A stretch of DNA of 8,292 nt from UPXZ01 sp964634605 (GCA_964634605.1 CAZWLJ010000071.1:1-8292), one strand, 5' to 3'. Counted from the first letter of the stretch, positions 1-6,566 are shown. Notes: generated from the letters alone by a model not told the origin. Translations and numbers: made by a program.

Positions 1-91
1 TAGAATAAATACCAAAACCGGCTATGGTAAGTGTAAAAAGTATAATTATCAGCTTATACTTCAGACTGAAACCTATTATTTTCTCCAGCAT
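1..91 (-). CDS. CusA/CzcA-family heavy-metal efflux RND transporter, N-terminal fragment
   Basis: Only the first 30 codons are present; the gene runs off the left edge. The reading begins MLEKIIGFSLKYKL and continues with one hydrophobic helix ending AGFGIYS. This is the typical N-terminus of CusA/CzcA inner-membrane pumps: a short amphipathic 'LEKII.FSL' stretch, then TM1. In that family the full protein has about 1,000-1,050 residues and 12 membrane helices. It works as a trimer with a periplasmic adaptor and a TolC-like channel, using the proton gradient to export Cu+/Ag+ or Zn2+/Co2+/Cd2+. The start at 91 is chosen because the ATG two bases upstream of this one (position 95, another frame) soon meets a stop. 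A perfect TAnnTTTG-type -7 box lies about 50 bases upstream, so this may be the first gene of its operon. The metal cannot be told from this fragment. Confidence 0.75.
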   Translation of the reverse strand, partial: MLEKIIGFSLKYKLIIILFTLTIAGFGIYS

Positions 92-140
92 ACATTTAAC
101 TTTTTTTGTTAATATTACTGTCCGCTGATTATAATAAAGG

Positions 141-148
141 CAAAATTA
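141..148 (-). promoter_or_regulatory. Putative Bacteroidota -7 box upstream of the RND pump gene
   Basis: The minus strand reads TAATTTTG, a perfect match to the Bacteroidota sigma factor -7 consensus TAnnTTTG. It would give a leader of about 40-45 bases before the start at 91. No clear TTG (-33 element) is found at the expected distance upstream, so this is a half-supported promoter. Confidence 0.35.
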
Positions 149-238
149 AAAAAATGATTCAGATAATTGTGCTATAGTGTGATTAAAATATAATATTTAG
201 AATAGATTTAGACAACATGAATCGAAATATTCCCCCAG

Positions 239-311
239 TCCTTCCGGATATGCTCTTTTATCGGATATATCCGATGGGACGAAAGCATAAGAGGCAAATT
301 CCCGTGAAGGA
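239..311. ncRNA. Candidate structured RNA element: bulged three-part inverted repeat
   Basis: Three nested stems can be read by eye. The outer stem pairs 239-247 (TCCTTCCGG) with 302-311, nine pairs with a single bulged T at 305. The middle stem pairs 249-254 (TATGCT) with 284-289 (AGCATA). The inner hairpin pairs 260-265 with 270-275 around a TATA loop. None of the pairs is a GU wobble, so both strands could fold. A direct repeat of CGGATAT (245-251 and 262-268) allows a rival pairing of 245-251 with 267-273, which would break the outer and middle stems. The 3' side of the middle stem carries unpaired GGGACGAA. I cannot assign it to a known riboswitch class. On the minus strand it lies upstream of the RND gene and downstream of the Nramp gene; on the plus strand it precedes no gene. 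Confidence 0.3.
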
Positions 312-387
312 AATGTCTCTTAAATTATAAATAAATATATGCATTTAGAATAATAAATCCTCACGTCGGGTGATGACAGTGCTTTGT

Positions 388-1650
388 TTACAGGAAAAAA
401 CTGACGAATAATGCAACGTTCAATATCGAAACAACAGCTCCCAATGAATACAATACAATTCGGGTGGAAGTACGGTTTTTGTATTTTCCCATCACCTTCT
501 CCGACGAAGTGAGGTACACCTGTGAGAAAATAGTGATTGGCAACTGAATGCTCAGGATCATTTGCGAAATAATCAGGCCTTTGAACGGATTGCTGATAAG
601 CAGGATGATAAGAAATGCTATGACCAGCGAAATGCCCACACCTGTACGCGAATGATTGTCCTTGATATCATACGGTTCTTTGAACATGCCGGCAAAAATA
701 GAACCGGCTGCCATGCCCGAAGTCACTGTGGAAGCAATACCTGCAAACAACAACGCAACAGCAAAAACAATGGCTGCATTGCTGCCAAGCAGCGGAACAA
801 GTAACTGATTGGCCTGCTGAAGTTCCGAAACGGGAGTTTTTGTTTGAAAAAACGTGGCAGCTGCCAGCAGAATCATGGCGCTGTTGATAGCCCACCCTAT
901 CAGCATGGACATCAGGGTGTCGAAAAATTCGTACTTAAGCTGCTTTTTAATCACAGTGTCGTTCTCACGGTTCCACTGTCGGCTCTGTATTACTTCGGAA
1001 TGAAGAAACAGGTTGTGGGGCATCACCACGGCTCCCAGTACACTCATAATCACGAACATAGAGCCTTTCGGGAAACTCGGCGTCACCCAGCCCATAGCGG
1101 CGCTGTTCCAGTCGATATTCACCAGAGAAAGTTCGTAGAGGAACGATAAGCCAATAATGGATACAAAGGCAATGATCCATTTTTCGATAGCTTTATAGGA
1201 ATTGGTAAAAAGCATGATAAGCACAAAAGCCATCACCAGCAACGCTCCTGCACGAATCGGGATATTAAAAAGCATATTCAGCGCAATGGCACCGCCGAGT
1301 ATTTCGGCCAGTGAAGTGGAAATGGAGGCTCCCATGCCTGAGACCAGCAGTAATTTTGAATAGCGGGATTTCATGTGCACCGTAGCTGCTTCCGAAAGGC
1401 AAAGTCCGGTGGCAATACCCAGGTGAGCCACGTTGTGCTGCAAGAGGATGAGCATAATAGTGGAAAGCGTAACCATCCATAGTAAGGCGTAGCCAAAGTC
1501 GGCTCCGGCTGCCAGGTTGGAAGCCCAGTTGCCCGGATCGATAAAGCCTACGGTCACCAGCAATCCGGGACCAATGTATTTGAAGATATCCAGCCCGCCA
1601 AACTGCGGTTTGTGAGCCTTATTGTCTATATTTCTGAATAATCGGAACAT
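388..1650 (-). CDS. Nramp-family divalent metal (Mn2+/Fe2+) transporter, MntH-like
   Basis: This 420-residue inner-membrane protein has about 11 predicted helices, the usual size for bacterial Nramps. Both metal-binding signatures are present: DPGN in unwound TM1 (D38-N41) and AxxMPHN in TM6 (A207, M210, H212). These correspond to the Asp, Asn, Met and Ala that bind the ion, and to the conserved TM6 His, in characterised Nramps. A TM3-region LGIATG (78-83), an AST-TSGMAAG stretch in TM8 (306-316) and QLP in TM10 (369-371) also fit the family. By family knowledge it imports Mn2+ or Fe2+ with protons. It departs from classic MntH at two places: TM3 reads AHLGIATG where an Arg or Lys usually precedes LG, and TM8 lacks the usual Gln residues. 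That suggests a divergent Nramp subgroup, so I leave the symbol blank. The start is preceded by an A-rich leader with no Shine-Dalgarno. It is transcribed divergently from the uracil permease gene. Confidence 0.9.
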   Translation of the reverse strand: MFRLFRNIDNKAHKPQFGGLDIFKYIGPGLLVTVGFIDPGNWASNLAAGADFGYALLWMVTLSTIMLILLQHNVAHLGIATGLCLSEAATVHMKSRYSKLLLVSGMGASISTSLAEILGGAIALNMLFNIPIRAGALLVMAFVLIMLFTNSYKAIEKWIIAFVSIIGLSFLYELSLVNIDWNSAAMGWVTPSFPKGSMFVIMSVLGAVVMPHNLFLHSEVIQSRQWNRENDTVIKKQLKYEFFDTLMSMLIGWAINSAMILLAAATFFQTKTPVSELQQANQLLVPLLGSNAAIVFAVALLFAGIASTVTSGMAAGSIFAGMFKEPYDIKDNHSRTGVGISLVIAFLIILLISNPFKGLIISQMILSIQLPITIFSQVYLTSSEKVMGKYKNRTSTRIVLYSLGAVVSILNVALFVSFFL

Positions 1651-1738
1651 AATTATTGTATTTAATCCGGTTTCTTTCGTTTCTGTTCAATCTGTAAGAA
1701 GAAAAACGATGCTTATATAAATCAAACGGTAATGAGTA

Positions 1739-1746
1739 CAAAATTA
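1739..1746 (-). promoter_or_regulatory. Putative -7 box for the Nramp gene
   Basis: The minus strand reads TAATTTTG, a perfect TAnnTTTG match. It would start transcription roughly 80-85 bases before the start codon at 1650. No TTG sits at a normal -33 distance; the nearest upstream TTG is only two bases away. The support is therefore the octamer and its position alone. Confidence 0.3.
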
Positions 1747-2031
1747 AACAATTTATCCGAATTGTCCGGCATTTCAGTACACCACTCCGAAAAACTCTGA
1801 AAATCCGGAAAAGCTGAGTTTAAGACCATTCGTCGCTGACGATAATTCAGCCAGTATAAAAAATCAGGATACATTACAGCAATCACAGGAGTGTCAGGGA
1901 TTGTATCATAAACCGACAGTCACATTTCGGAAGCAACCATCGTACAGAATGTACATCAGCAAATAATACCCAGAATGAAAATTTATCAAAATAAATTGAT
2001 TGAAAACCTCCCGATATTTCATGGTTTTTTG

Positions 2032-2039
2032 TACTTTTG
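2032..2039 (+). promoter_or_regulatory. Putative -7 box for the uracil permease gene
   Basis: TACTTTTG matches TAnnTTTG exactly. If used, it gives the permease mRNA a leader of about 210 bases that contains the palindrome at 2110-2123. The closest upstream TTG (2000-2002) is about 29 bases away, longer than usual. A weaker octamer, TGTATTTG at 2127-2134, lies just after the palindrome and is an alternative. Confidence 0.3.
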
Positions 2040-2109
2040 ACGGAATTTTTCTGGTACCCACAAATTTCCCGTTTCATAATTAATCGAGTTGTTCGAAGTG
2101 TAACTGAAA

Positions 2110-2123
2110 ATCTGAATTCAGAT
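2110..2123. promoter_or_regulatory. Perfect 14-bp palindrome upstream of the uracil permease gene
   Basis: ATCTGAATTCAGAT is fully self-complementary. It lies 132 bases before the permease start and directly upstream of a near-consensus -7 octamer (TGTATTTG, 2127-2134). That arrangement suits an operator bound by a dimeric regulator. No known regulator box was recognised, and in AT-rich DNA a palindrome of this size can occur by chance. Confidence 0.3.
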
Positions 2124-2255
2124 CGCTGTATTTGAGAAGATTTAAAAAATTACACCCGGATTCTATGCATGTGCCTTAATGAATGAAAAATCGCTTGCAA
2201 CAACGTATTTTTTATTTCCAAATCAACTAATATTTAAGAAAAACTCAAAAAAACT

Positions 2256-3539
2256 ATGAGCAGAAAAACAATCGGCATTTACGAGAAATTGCCCTTACTC
2301 GAAAGTATTCCATTAAGTTTTCAGCATCTTGCAGCCATGTTTGGAGCCACTATTCTGGTTCCGATACTTGTCGGTGTTAATCCGGCCATTGCCCTGCTGA
2401 TGAACGGTATCGGCACCCTGATTTATTCGTGGGTTACCAAAGGAGGAATTCCCGCTTACCTGGGTTCCAGCTTTGCATTTATTGCCCCGATTATCCTGAT
2501 AAGCACTACGTATGGTGGCTTCAGTCATGCCCAGTCGGGATTTATTTTCTTCGGATTATTCTTCATCCTGATCTCTTTCGTCGTGAAAAAATGGGGTGTG
2601 AGCTGGATTGACGTAGCCATGCCGCCTGCCGTGATGGGTGCCGTTGTGGCGATCATCGGACTGGAACTTGCACCTGTAGCTGCTCAGCAGGCAGGCCTTG
2701 CAGCCGGATCAACACCTGTGGGACAGGTCGTGCAGCCATTCGTGATGAACAACGATGTGATCATGGTTTCGATGTTCACGCTGGCAGTGGGTATATTCGG
2801 GTCGGTACTTTTCAGAGGATTTTTACAGGTTATTCCTATCCTTATTGCTGTTATTGCGGGTTATTTTTTCGCGCTTGCCAAAGGAATGGTCGATACTCAG
2901 GTTATTGCCGATGCATCGTGGTTTGCACTACCTCATTTTCAGGCACCGGTTTTCGATCTGAATGCCGTAATGATTATCATGCCTGCCTGTATCGTTGTAC
3001 TTGCCGAGCACATCAGCCATTTGATCGTTACGGGTAAAGTTACCGAAACCGACCTGATCAAGGAACCCGGACTTCACCGTTCGCTGCTCGGTGACGGTAT
3101 TTCCAACCTCGTTTCGGGTTTTGTTGGTTCGCCTCCCAATACCACTTATGGTGAAAACATCGGTGTGATGGCTATCACGCGCGTATTCTCCGTGTGGGTA
3201 ATCCGCGGAGCTGCCCTGCTTGCCATTGCATTTTCCTGTATCGGAAAAGTCTCAGCAGCTATTTCCACTATTCCCGGAGCGGTTATGGGCGGTATCACTT
3301 TTCTGCTTTACGGTGTTATTGCCGTGCAGGGTTTCCGTATGTTTGTGGAGCAGAAAGTTGATTTCAGCAAAAACAGCAACATGGTGCTCGGAGCCGTTAC
3401 CTTCGTTGTGGGCGTGAGCGGTGCAAGCATTAAAATTGGTAGTGTGGAACTTAAGGGGATGGCATTCGCTGCCGTTACCGGTGTAGTCCTTTCGCTGATA
3501 TTCTGGGGACTCCGCAAACTGAAATGGATGGAAGAATGA
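2256..3539 (+). CDS. uraA: Uracil permease (UraA, NCS2/NAT family)
   Basis: This 427-residue proton symporter carries uracil across the inner membrane for salvage. It resembles E. coli UraA over its whole length. Matching stretches include PLLESIPLSFQHL near the N-terminus, IPAYLGSSFAFI (65-76), VLFRGFL (184-190) and PGLHRS (271-276). In TM8, AEHISHL (250-256) supplies E251 and H255, the counterparts of UraA E241 and H245. In TM10, NTTYGENIGVM (295-305) supplies E300, the counterpart of E290. All of these lie in or near the known uracil site, so the substrate call is strong. Family topology is 14 helices. Only the short C-terminal tail of E. coli UraA is missing. The gene stands alone on the plus strand, converges on the purine permease operon, and ends before a shared terminator. 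The start follows an A-rich leader without Shine-Dalgarno, common in Bacteroidota. Confidence 0.95.
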   Translation: MSRKTIGIYEKLPLLESIPLSFQHLAAMFGATILVPILVGVNPAIALLMNGIGTLIYSWVTKGGIPAYLGSSFAFIAPIILISTTYGGFSHAQSGFIFFGLFFILISFVVKKWGVSWIDVAMPPAVMGAVVAIIGLELAPVAAQQAGLAAGSTPVGQVVQPFVMNNDVIMVSMFTLAVGIFGSVLFRGFLQVIPILIAVIAGYFFALAKGMVDTQVIADASWFALPHFQAPVFDLNAVMIIMPACIVVLAEHISHLIVTGKVTETDLIKEPGLHRSLLGDGISNLVSGFVGSPPNTTYGENIGVMAITRVFSVWVIRGAALLAIAFSCIGKVSAAISTIPGAVMGGITFLLYGVIAVQGFRMFVEQKVDFSKNSNMVLGAVTFVVGVSGASIKIGSVELKGMAFAAVTGVVLSLIFWGLRKLKWMEE

Positions 3540-3657
3540 TTTGAAGGTGAGCAGCTAAAGGTCTATTTTGCTGATTTTAAAAATTGACAGACAAGTTACC
3601 GGTAATGCTCTTTCATAATTAATAATTCTGAAAAGATTTGCATTCAGGAAAATAACG

Positions 3658-3697
3658 AAAGAAAAACGGCTCCGAAATAAACCGGAGCCGTTTCTTT
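3658..3697. terminator. Bidirectional terminator between uraA and the purine permease gene
   Basis: A perfect 11-bp stem pairs 3664-3674 with 3683-3693 around an 8-base loop. Its GC-rich core is CGGCTCCG/CGGAGCCG. It is flanked by an A-rich stretch on the left and TTTCTTTT on the right, so each strand ends in a U-rich tract. It lies about 120 bases after the uraA stop and about 45 bases beyond the permease stop at 3743, which suits termination of both convergent units. Confidence 0.9.
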
Positions 3698-3742
3698 TGT
3701 CCCTTATCAGGATTTTATGAATAAAAAAGATACTGCCAGATG

Positions 3743-5035
3743 CTACTGGATGAAGATATAATTCAGTATGAACAGCACTGCCAGAATATACATGGCAATG
3801 GATACCTTTTGGAATTTTCCACTGATAACATTCAGCAATACAAAAGCAAGAAGTCCCAGTGCAATACCTTCGGCAATGCTGTACATCAACGGCATGGCAA
3901 TGATACAGATAAACGCAGGAATAGCCTCAGAGTAATCTGTCAGGTCAATATTCCGGATAGGATCGAGCATCATCAGACCAACCAGGATAAGAACCGGTGC
4001 TGTAGCAGCGGCCGGAATGGAGAGAAACAGGGGTGCAAAGAACAACGCCAACACGAAACATACTGCTGTAACCAGCGAAGTCATCCCGGTGCGGCCTCCT
4101 TCAGAAACACCCGAAGCGCTTTCGACATAAGTAGTAACGGCACTGGTACCAAATACAGCTCCCGAAATAGTTCCGATAGCATCCGAGTAGAAAGCTTTCT
4201 TTACATTGGGTATCTGACCTTTTTCATCCAGCATATTAGCTTTGGAACAAACACCGATAAGCGTACCCACCGTGTCGAACACATCGACAAAAAGGAATGT
4301 AAATACCACGATGAGCATATCCCAGGTGAAAATCTGCGAGAAGTCGAATTTGAAGAACAGAGGAGCAGGACTGGGCGGTACGTCCATCAAACCGGTGAAC
4401 CTGGTGATTCCCATCGGGATACCGATAACAGCAGTGGCAATGATACCGATCAGCAGGCCGCCTTTGACTTTCTTTATCAGAAGCACAGAGGTAATTATTA
4501 ATCCGATTAAAGCCAGCAATGCAGTACCTGAGGTTATATGGCCAATGGTAACGAGTGTGGCATCATTTTTAACAACGATGCCTGAACTTTGCATACCTAC
4601 AAAAGCGATGAATAAACCAATCCCGGCGCTGATGGCATTTTTAAGCGTAGCCGGTATGGCATCGACAATAGCAGCCCGAAGATTGAAAAAGTTCAGTACC
4701 AGAAAAATCAAACCTTCGCAAAGGATAGCGGTAAGTGCAAATTGCCATGAATAACCCATAGCCAGACAAACCGTAAAAGCGAAAAAAGCATTCATTCCCA
4801 TACCGGGAGCCTGAGCAAAAGGTAATCTGGCTAATAACGACATGGCCAGTGTGCCGACTATAGATGCCACAGCAGTAGCCGTAAAGAGGGCGCCTTTGTC
4901 CATCCCTGTCACCGAAAGAATGTTAGGATTTACAGCCAGAATGTAGGCCATTGTCAGAAAAGTGGTAATACCGGCAAGAATTTCGGTTCTCATATTCGTG
5001 CCGTTTTCCTTCAGCTTAAAATATTTCTCAAACAT
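3743..5035 (-). CDS. AzgA-type purine (adenine/guanine/hypoxanthine) permease, NCS2 family
   Basis: This 430-residue inner-membrane protein matches the AzgA/PbuG/GhxP branch (COG2252) of nucleobase-cation symporters. Diagnostic stretches are RTEILAGITTFLTMAY (16-31), PGMGMNAFFAFTVC (77-90), FVDVFDTVGTLIGV (249-262) and TTYVESASGVSEGGRTG (301-317). E305 in the last motif corresponds to the conserved TM10 acidic residue that coordinates the base in this fold. Characterised members import hypoxanthine and guanine, or adenine, with protons; which base is used here cannot be told by eye. Length is typical. It is the second gene of a two-gene operon: the DUF5020/Tsx-like barrel gene lies upstream on the same strand with a 39-base gap. 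The operon therefore supplies one transporter for each membrane. A long antisense ORF covers its 3' half but looks like a shadow. Confidence 0.93.
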   Translation of the reverse strand: MFEKYFKLKENGTNMRTEILAGITTFLTMAYILAVNPNILSVTGMDKGALFTATAVASIVGTLAMSLLARLPFAQAPGMGMNAFFAFTVCLAMGYSWQFALTAILCEGLIFLVLNFFNLRAAIVDAIPATLKNAISAGIGLFIAFVGMQSSGIVVKNDATLVTIGHITSGTALLALIGLIITSVLLIKKVKGGLLIGIIATAVIGIPMGITRFTGLMDVPPSPAPLFFKFDFSQIFTWDMLIVVFTFLFVDVFDTVGTLIGVCSKANMLDEKGQIPNVKKAFYSDAIGTISGAVFGTSAVTTYVESASGVSEGGRTGMTSLVTAVCFVLALFFAPLFLSIPAAATAPVLILVGLMMLDPIRNIDLTDYSEAIPAFICIIAMPLMYSIAEGIALGLLAFVLLNVISGKFQKVSIAMYILAVLFILNYIFIQ

Positions 5036-5074
5036 ATCTGATGTGTTAATGTTAAATTGTATGTTTCGCTAAAT

Positions 5075-5773
5075 TTAGAAATTCCATTTAACAGCCAGTG
5101 TAGGATTAACCATGAATCCATCGTTACCTGCAAAATTGGTAGAAACTTCCACTTCGCTACCGGCAGAGATATTCGGAGTGAAGTTATACCAAAGCTGGGG
5201 TTCGGTGAGGAAAACCGGATTGGCATCAGTTCCGGCACCGGCAAAAGTATCCTTTTCCCACCACAGGTCAGCAAAACCAGTGAATGTCAGTTTATTTTTG
5301 AGCATCTGAATAGTCCATACACCGGTGAATTGCGGAGTGTAGTTTTTCCCAACGATGTTTTTGGCTAATGCTTTCAGATTCAGTGTTTTCGAAAAGTCTT
5401 TGCTGTGGATGAAATAATCAACACCTAACAGCCAGGCGTTGTTGATGGCATAAGAACCGCCGGAATAATCGGAAGGAGCAACGGCATATCCGCCAAGACC
5501 TCCGTTATACTCGATCTGAGCGCTCAGGGGACCTCCCCAGAAGTTCAGACAACGGGCAATTTCCATGTAGGTGCCCGACGGGGAATTCTTGCTGCCATAG
5601 TTGAAGTCGTAATCGATAAAGGCAAACGTATTACCCCATTTGTCGGGTTTGAACATTTCAAAAGTTGCTGTCACATGCTCTCTGTTTTCTCCGAAATCAT
5701 AATGAATCTGAAGATTTTGTGCCTGAGCAACCGATACAGTACCTAATAACAGTGCGAATAGTACTTTTCTCAT
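5075..5773 (-). CDS. DUF5020-type outer-membrane beta-barrel, Tsx-like nucleoside channel
   Basis: The product has 232 residues. It begins with a clear signal peptide (MRKVLFALLLGTVSVAQAQ, cleavage near residues 18-20). The rest alternates polar and hydrophobic residues, with many aromatics, as in a small outer-membrane barrel. It ends in KWNF, an aromatic C-terminus typical of BAM substrates. The GNTFAFIDYDFN stretch (47-58), FTGVWTI (149-155) and FTGFADLWW (164-172) recall the Tsx/OmpK nucleoside-channel superfamily, to which I believe the Bacteroidota DUF5020 proteins are related. The role as a nucleoside or nucleobase pore is inferred from that likeness and from its place 39 bases upstream of a purine permease gene. 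It is the first gene of the operon, and its start codon follows a long AT-rich leader. Confidence 0.8.
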   Translation of the reverse strand: MRKVLFALLLGTVSVAQAQNLQIHYDFGENREHVTATFEMFKPDKWGNTFAFIDYDFNYGSKNSPSGTYMEIARCLNFWGGPLSAQIEYNGGLGGYAVAPSDYSGGSYAINNAWLLGVDYFIHSKDFSKTLNLKALAKNIVGKNYTPQFTGVWTIQMLKNKLTFTGFADLWWEKDTFAGAGTDANPVFLTEPQLWYNFTPNISAGSEVEVSTNFAGNDGFMVNPTLAVKWNF

Positions 5774-6052
5774 AAACTGATGTTTTTAAAAAATAAATAA
5801 TTAATATTGATTGAATAAAAAAATGAAAATTCTGTTTCAGTGAATGTCCGGCAAATTTCAAAAAAGAAATAATCCATTCAGTGCATCATTCGACAAATAA
5901 ATCTCAGAATTAAGCAGTTAGGGTAAAAAGAACTCAGAAAATAAAGTGAATAGTTTCGCTCAGGAAAAATAAAGAACCAATGAAGGACTCTGTGAAAAAC
6001 ACAGGGAAAACAAACTAAAATCTAAACCGGAATAATGATCCGTATCGGGATA

Positions 6053-6060
6053 CAAAATTA
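6053..6060 (-). promoter_or_regulatory. Putative -7 box for the barrel/purine permease operon
   Basis: The minus strand reads TAATTTTG, a perfect TAnnTTTG match. Transcription from it would give a leader of about 270 bases before the start at 5773. No TTG is visible at the -33 spacing. No purine riboswitch could be recognised in that leader. Confidence 0.3.
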
Positions 6061-6124
6061 TGAAAATTATATTAATCTTTTGGTTAAATCGCCGGGATTA
6101 TGAAAAAAAACAGAAATAAATTTT

Positions 6125-6143
6125 CTGAATATCTGATATTCAG
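6125..6143. promoter_or_regulatory. 19-bp palindrome, candidate operator
   Basis: CTGAATATC-T-GATATTCAG is a perfect 9-bp inverted repeat around one central base. It sits about 65 bases upstream of the putative -7 box of the barrel operon, where an activator site would be plausible. The half-site CTGAAT also forms the palindrome in front of uraA, although the spacing there differs. The regulator is unknown. Confidence 0.35.
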
Positions 6144-6489
6144 GAAGTAAGCATGCCTTTGTCAACCCGCGAATCAATACACCCGGAATTCCTGACATAT
6201 TCATCCGTTACACTAAGAAACTCATGAAGTAATTACTCCTTTATCGTGCATATCCGGTGGTTCGGTTCATCATCTTACAACCGGCAAATCTTCTAAAAAA
6301 ACCTGACCGGTTTTCAGGAAAGTTTACTAATATTAAAAAAAAATAAAGACCCCGGTTAAACCTATAAACAATTATAATTTAACATGTTAGTGCAAAAACT
6401 TAAATGCCCTTTCCCATGTTTTAAAAGTATAAGTATATTAAATTCCATCCAGTCATGCACCTGAGAAATTACGGATAATCCTGCGTGTA

Positions 6490-6519
6490 TTTGCTGCAAA
6501 AAACCGGGGCTACCCTTTG
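6490..6519 (+). promoter_or_regulatory. Putative promoter of the CBM9-like gene
   Basis: TTTG at 6490-6493 could be a -33 element. Seventeen bases further on, TACCCTTTG (6511-6519) is a -7-like box with one extra base between TA and TTTG. The predicted start of transcription would be about 40 bases before the start codon at 6567. The match is imperfect. Confidence 0.3.
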
Positions 6520-6566
6520 AGTATAATTGCTATCTGTTTATTGAACCTTTTAAAAAATAAAATGCA

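Larger units (their letters stand above)
92..387. other. Intergenic region between Nramp gene and RND pump gene
   Basis: About 296 AT-rich bases without a plausible ORF on either strand. They hold a putative -7 box for the RND gene (141-148, minus) and a bulged inverted repeat (239-311). No hairpin followed by a T-run is visible just after the Nramp stop at 388, so termination of that gene is unexplained. The small stem near 363-375 (tcac/gtga) is too short to count as a terminator. Confidence 0.6.
1651..2255. other. Divergent intergenic region between Nramp and uracil permease genes
   Basis: About 605 AT-rich bases. The one sizeable ORF (64 codons, minus, 1883-2077) has no family resemblance and no leader that would support it. 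The region contains putative -7 boxes on both strands (1739-1746 minus, 2032-2039 plus) and a 14-bp perfect palindrome (2110-2123). Smaller imperfect repeats such as GCTGA/TCAGC near 1834-1850 are visible but unremarkable. No Fur, MntR or other metal-regulator box could be recognised in front of the Nramp gene. Confidence 0.55.
5774..6566. other. Divergent intergenic region between the barrel gene and the CBM9-like gene
   Basis: About 790 AT-rich bases with no supportable ORF on either strand. They contain a putative -7 box (6053-6060, minus), a 19-bp palindrome (6125-6143), a short hairpin CTGTG/CACAG (5990-6004), another CCTGA/TCAGG (6302-6318), a 10-bp palindrome TAACATGTTA (6380-6389) and a long-range inverted repeat (6350-6357 with 6502-6509). 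I see no tRNA or known RNA gene. The length is large for a compact bacterial genome, so an unrecognised small RNA is possible. Confidence 0.5.

Noticed and set aside
244..253. CCGGATATGC shared between 244-253 and 8199-8208, as a possible dispersed repeat
   Set aside because: Ten-base matches are expected many times by chance in 8 kb, and the flanking bases do not match.
260..300. Possible GEMM-I (cyclic di-GMP) riboswitch, suggested by GGGACGAAAGC after a stem
   Set aside because: The 5' partner GGGCAAA-type strand, the GNRA loop and the second hairpin of the GEMM-I consensus are not present.
239..311. Possible cobalamin, TPP, SAM or yybP-ykoY (Mn2+) riboswitch near the metal transporter genes
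   Set aside because: I looked for the conserved core strings of each class on both strands and did not find them.
562..1149. Plus-strand ORFs of 80 and 101 codons within the Nramp gene
   Set aside because: They are antisense shadows with low-complexity composition. The Nramp reading frame has intact family motifs throughout.
1883..2077. 64-codon minus-strand ORF in the Nramp-uraA intergenic region
   Set aside because: No recognisable domain or signal peptide, no promoter or leader support, and AT-rich DNA of this length gives such ORFs by chance.
3740..4501. 253-codon ORF on the plus strand, antisense to the purine permease gene
   Set aside because: Its translation is rich in Gln, Arg, Asn, His and Ser with no hydrophobic core, which is the mirror of a membrane protein gene. 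The minus-strand frame is a clear AzgA permease.
5990..6004. Small hairpin CTGTG/CACAG in the barrel operon leader, as a possible attenuator
   Set aside because: Only five perfect pairs and no T-run after it on the minus strand.
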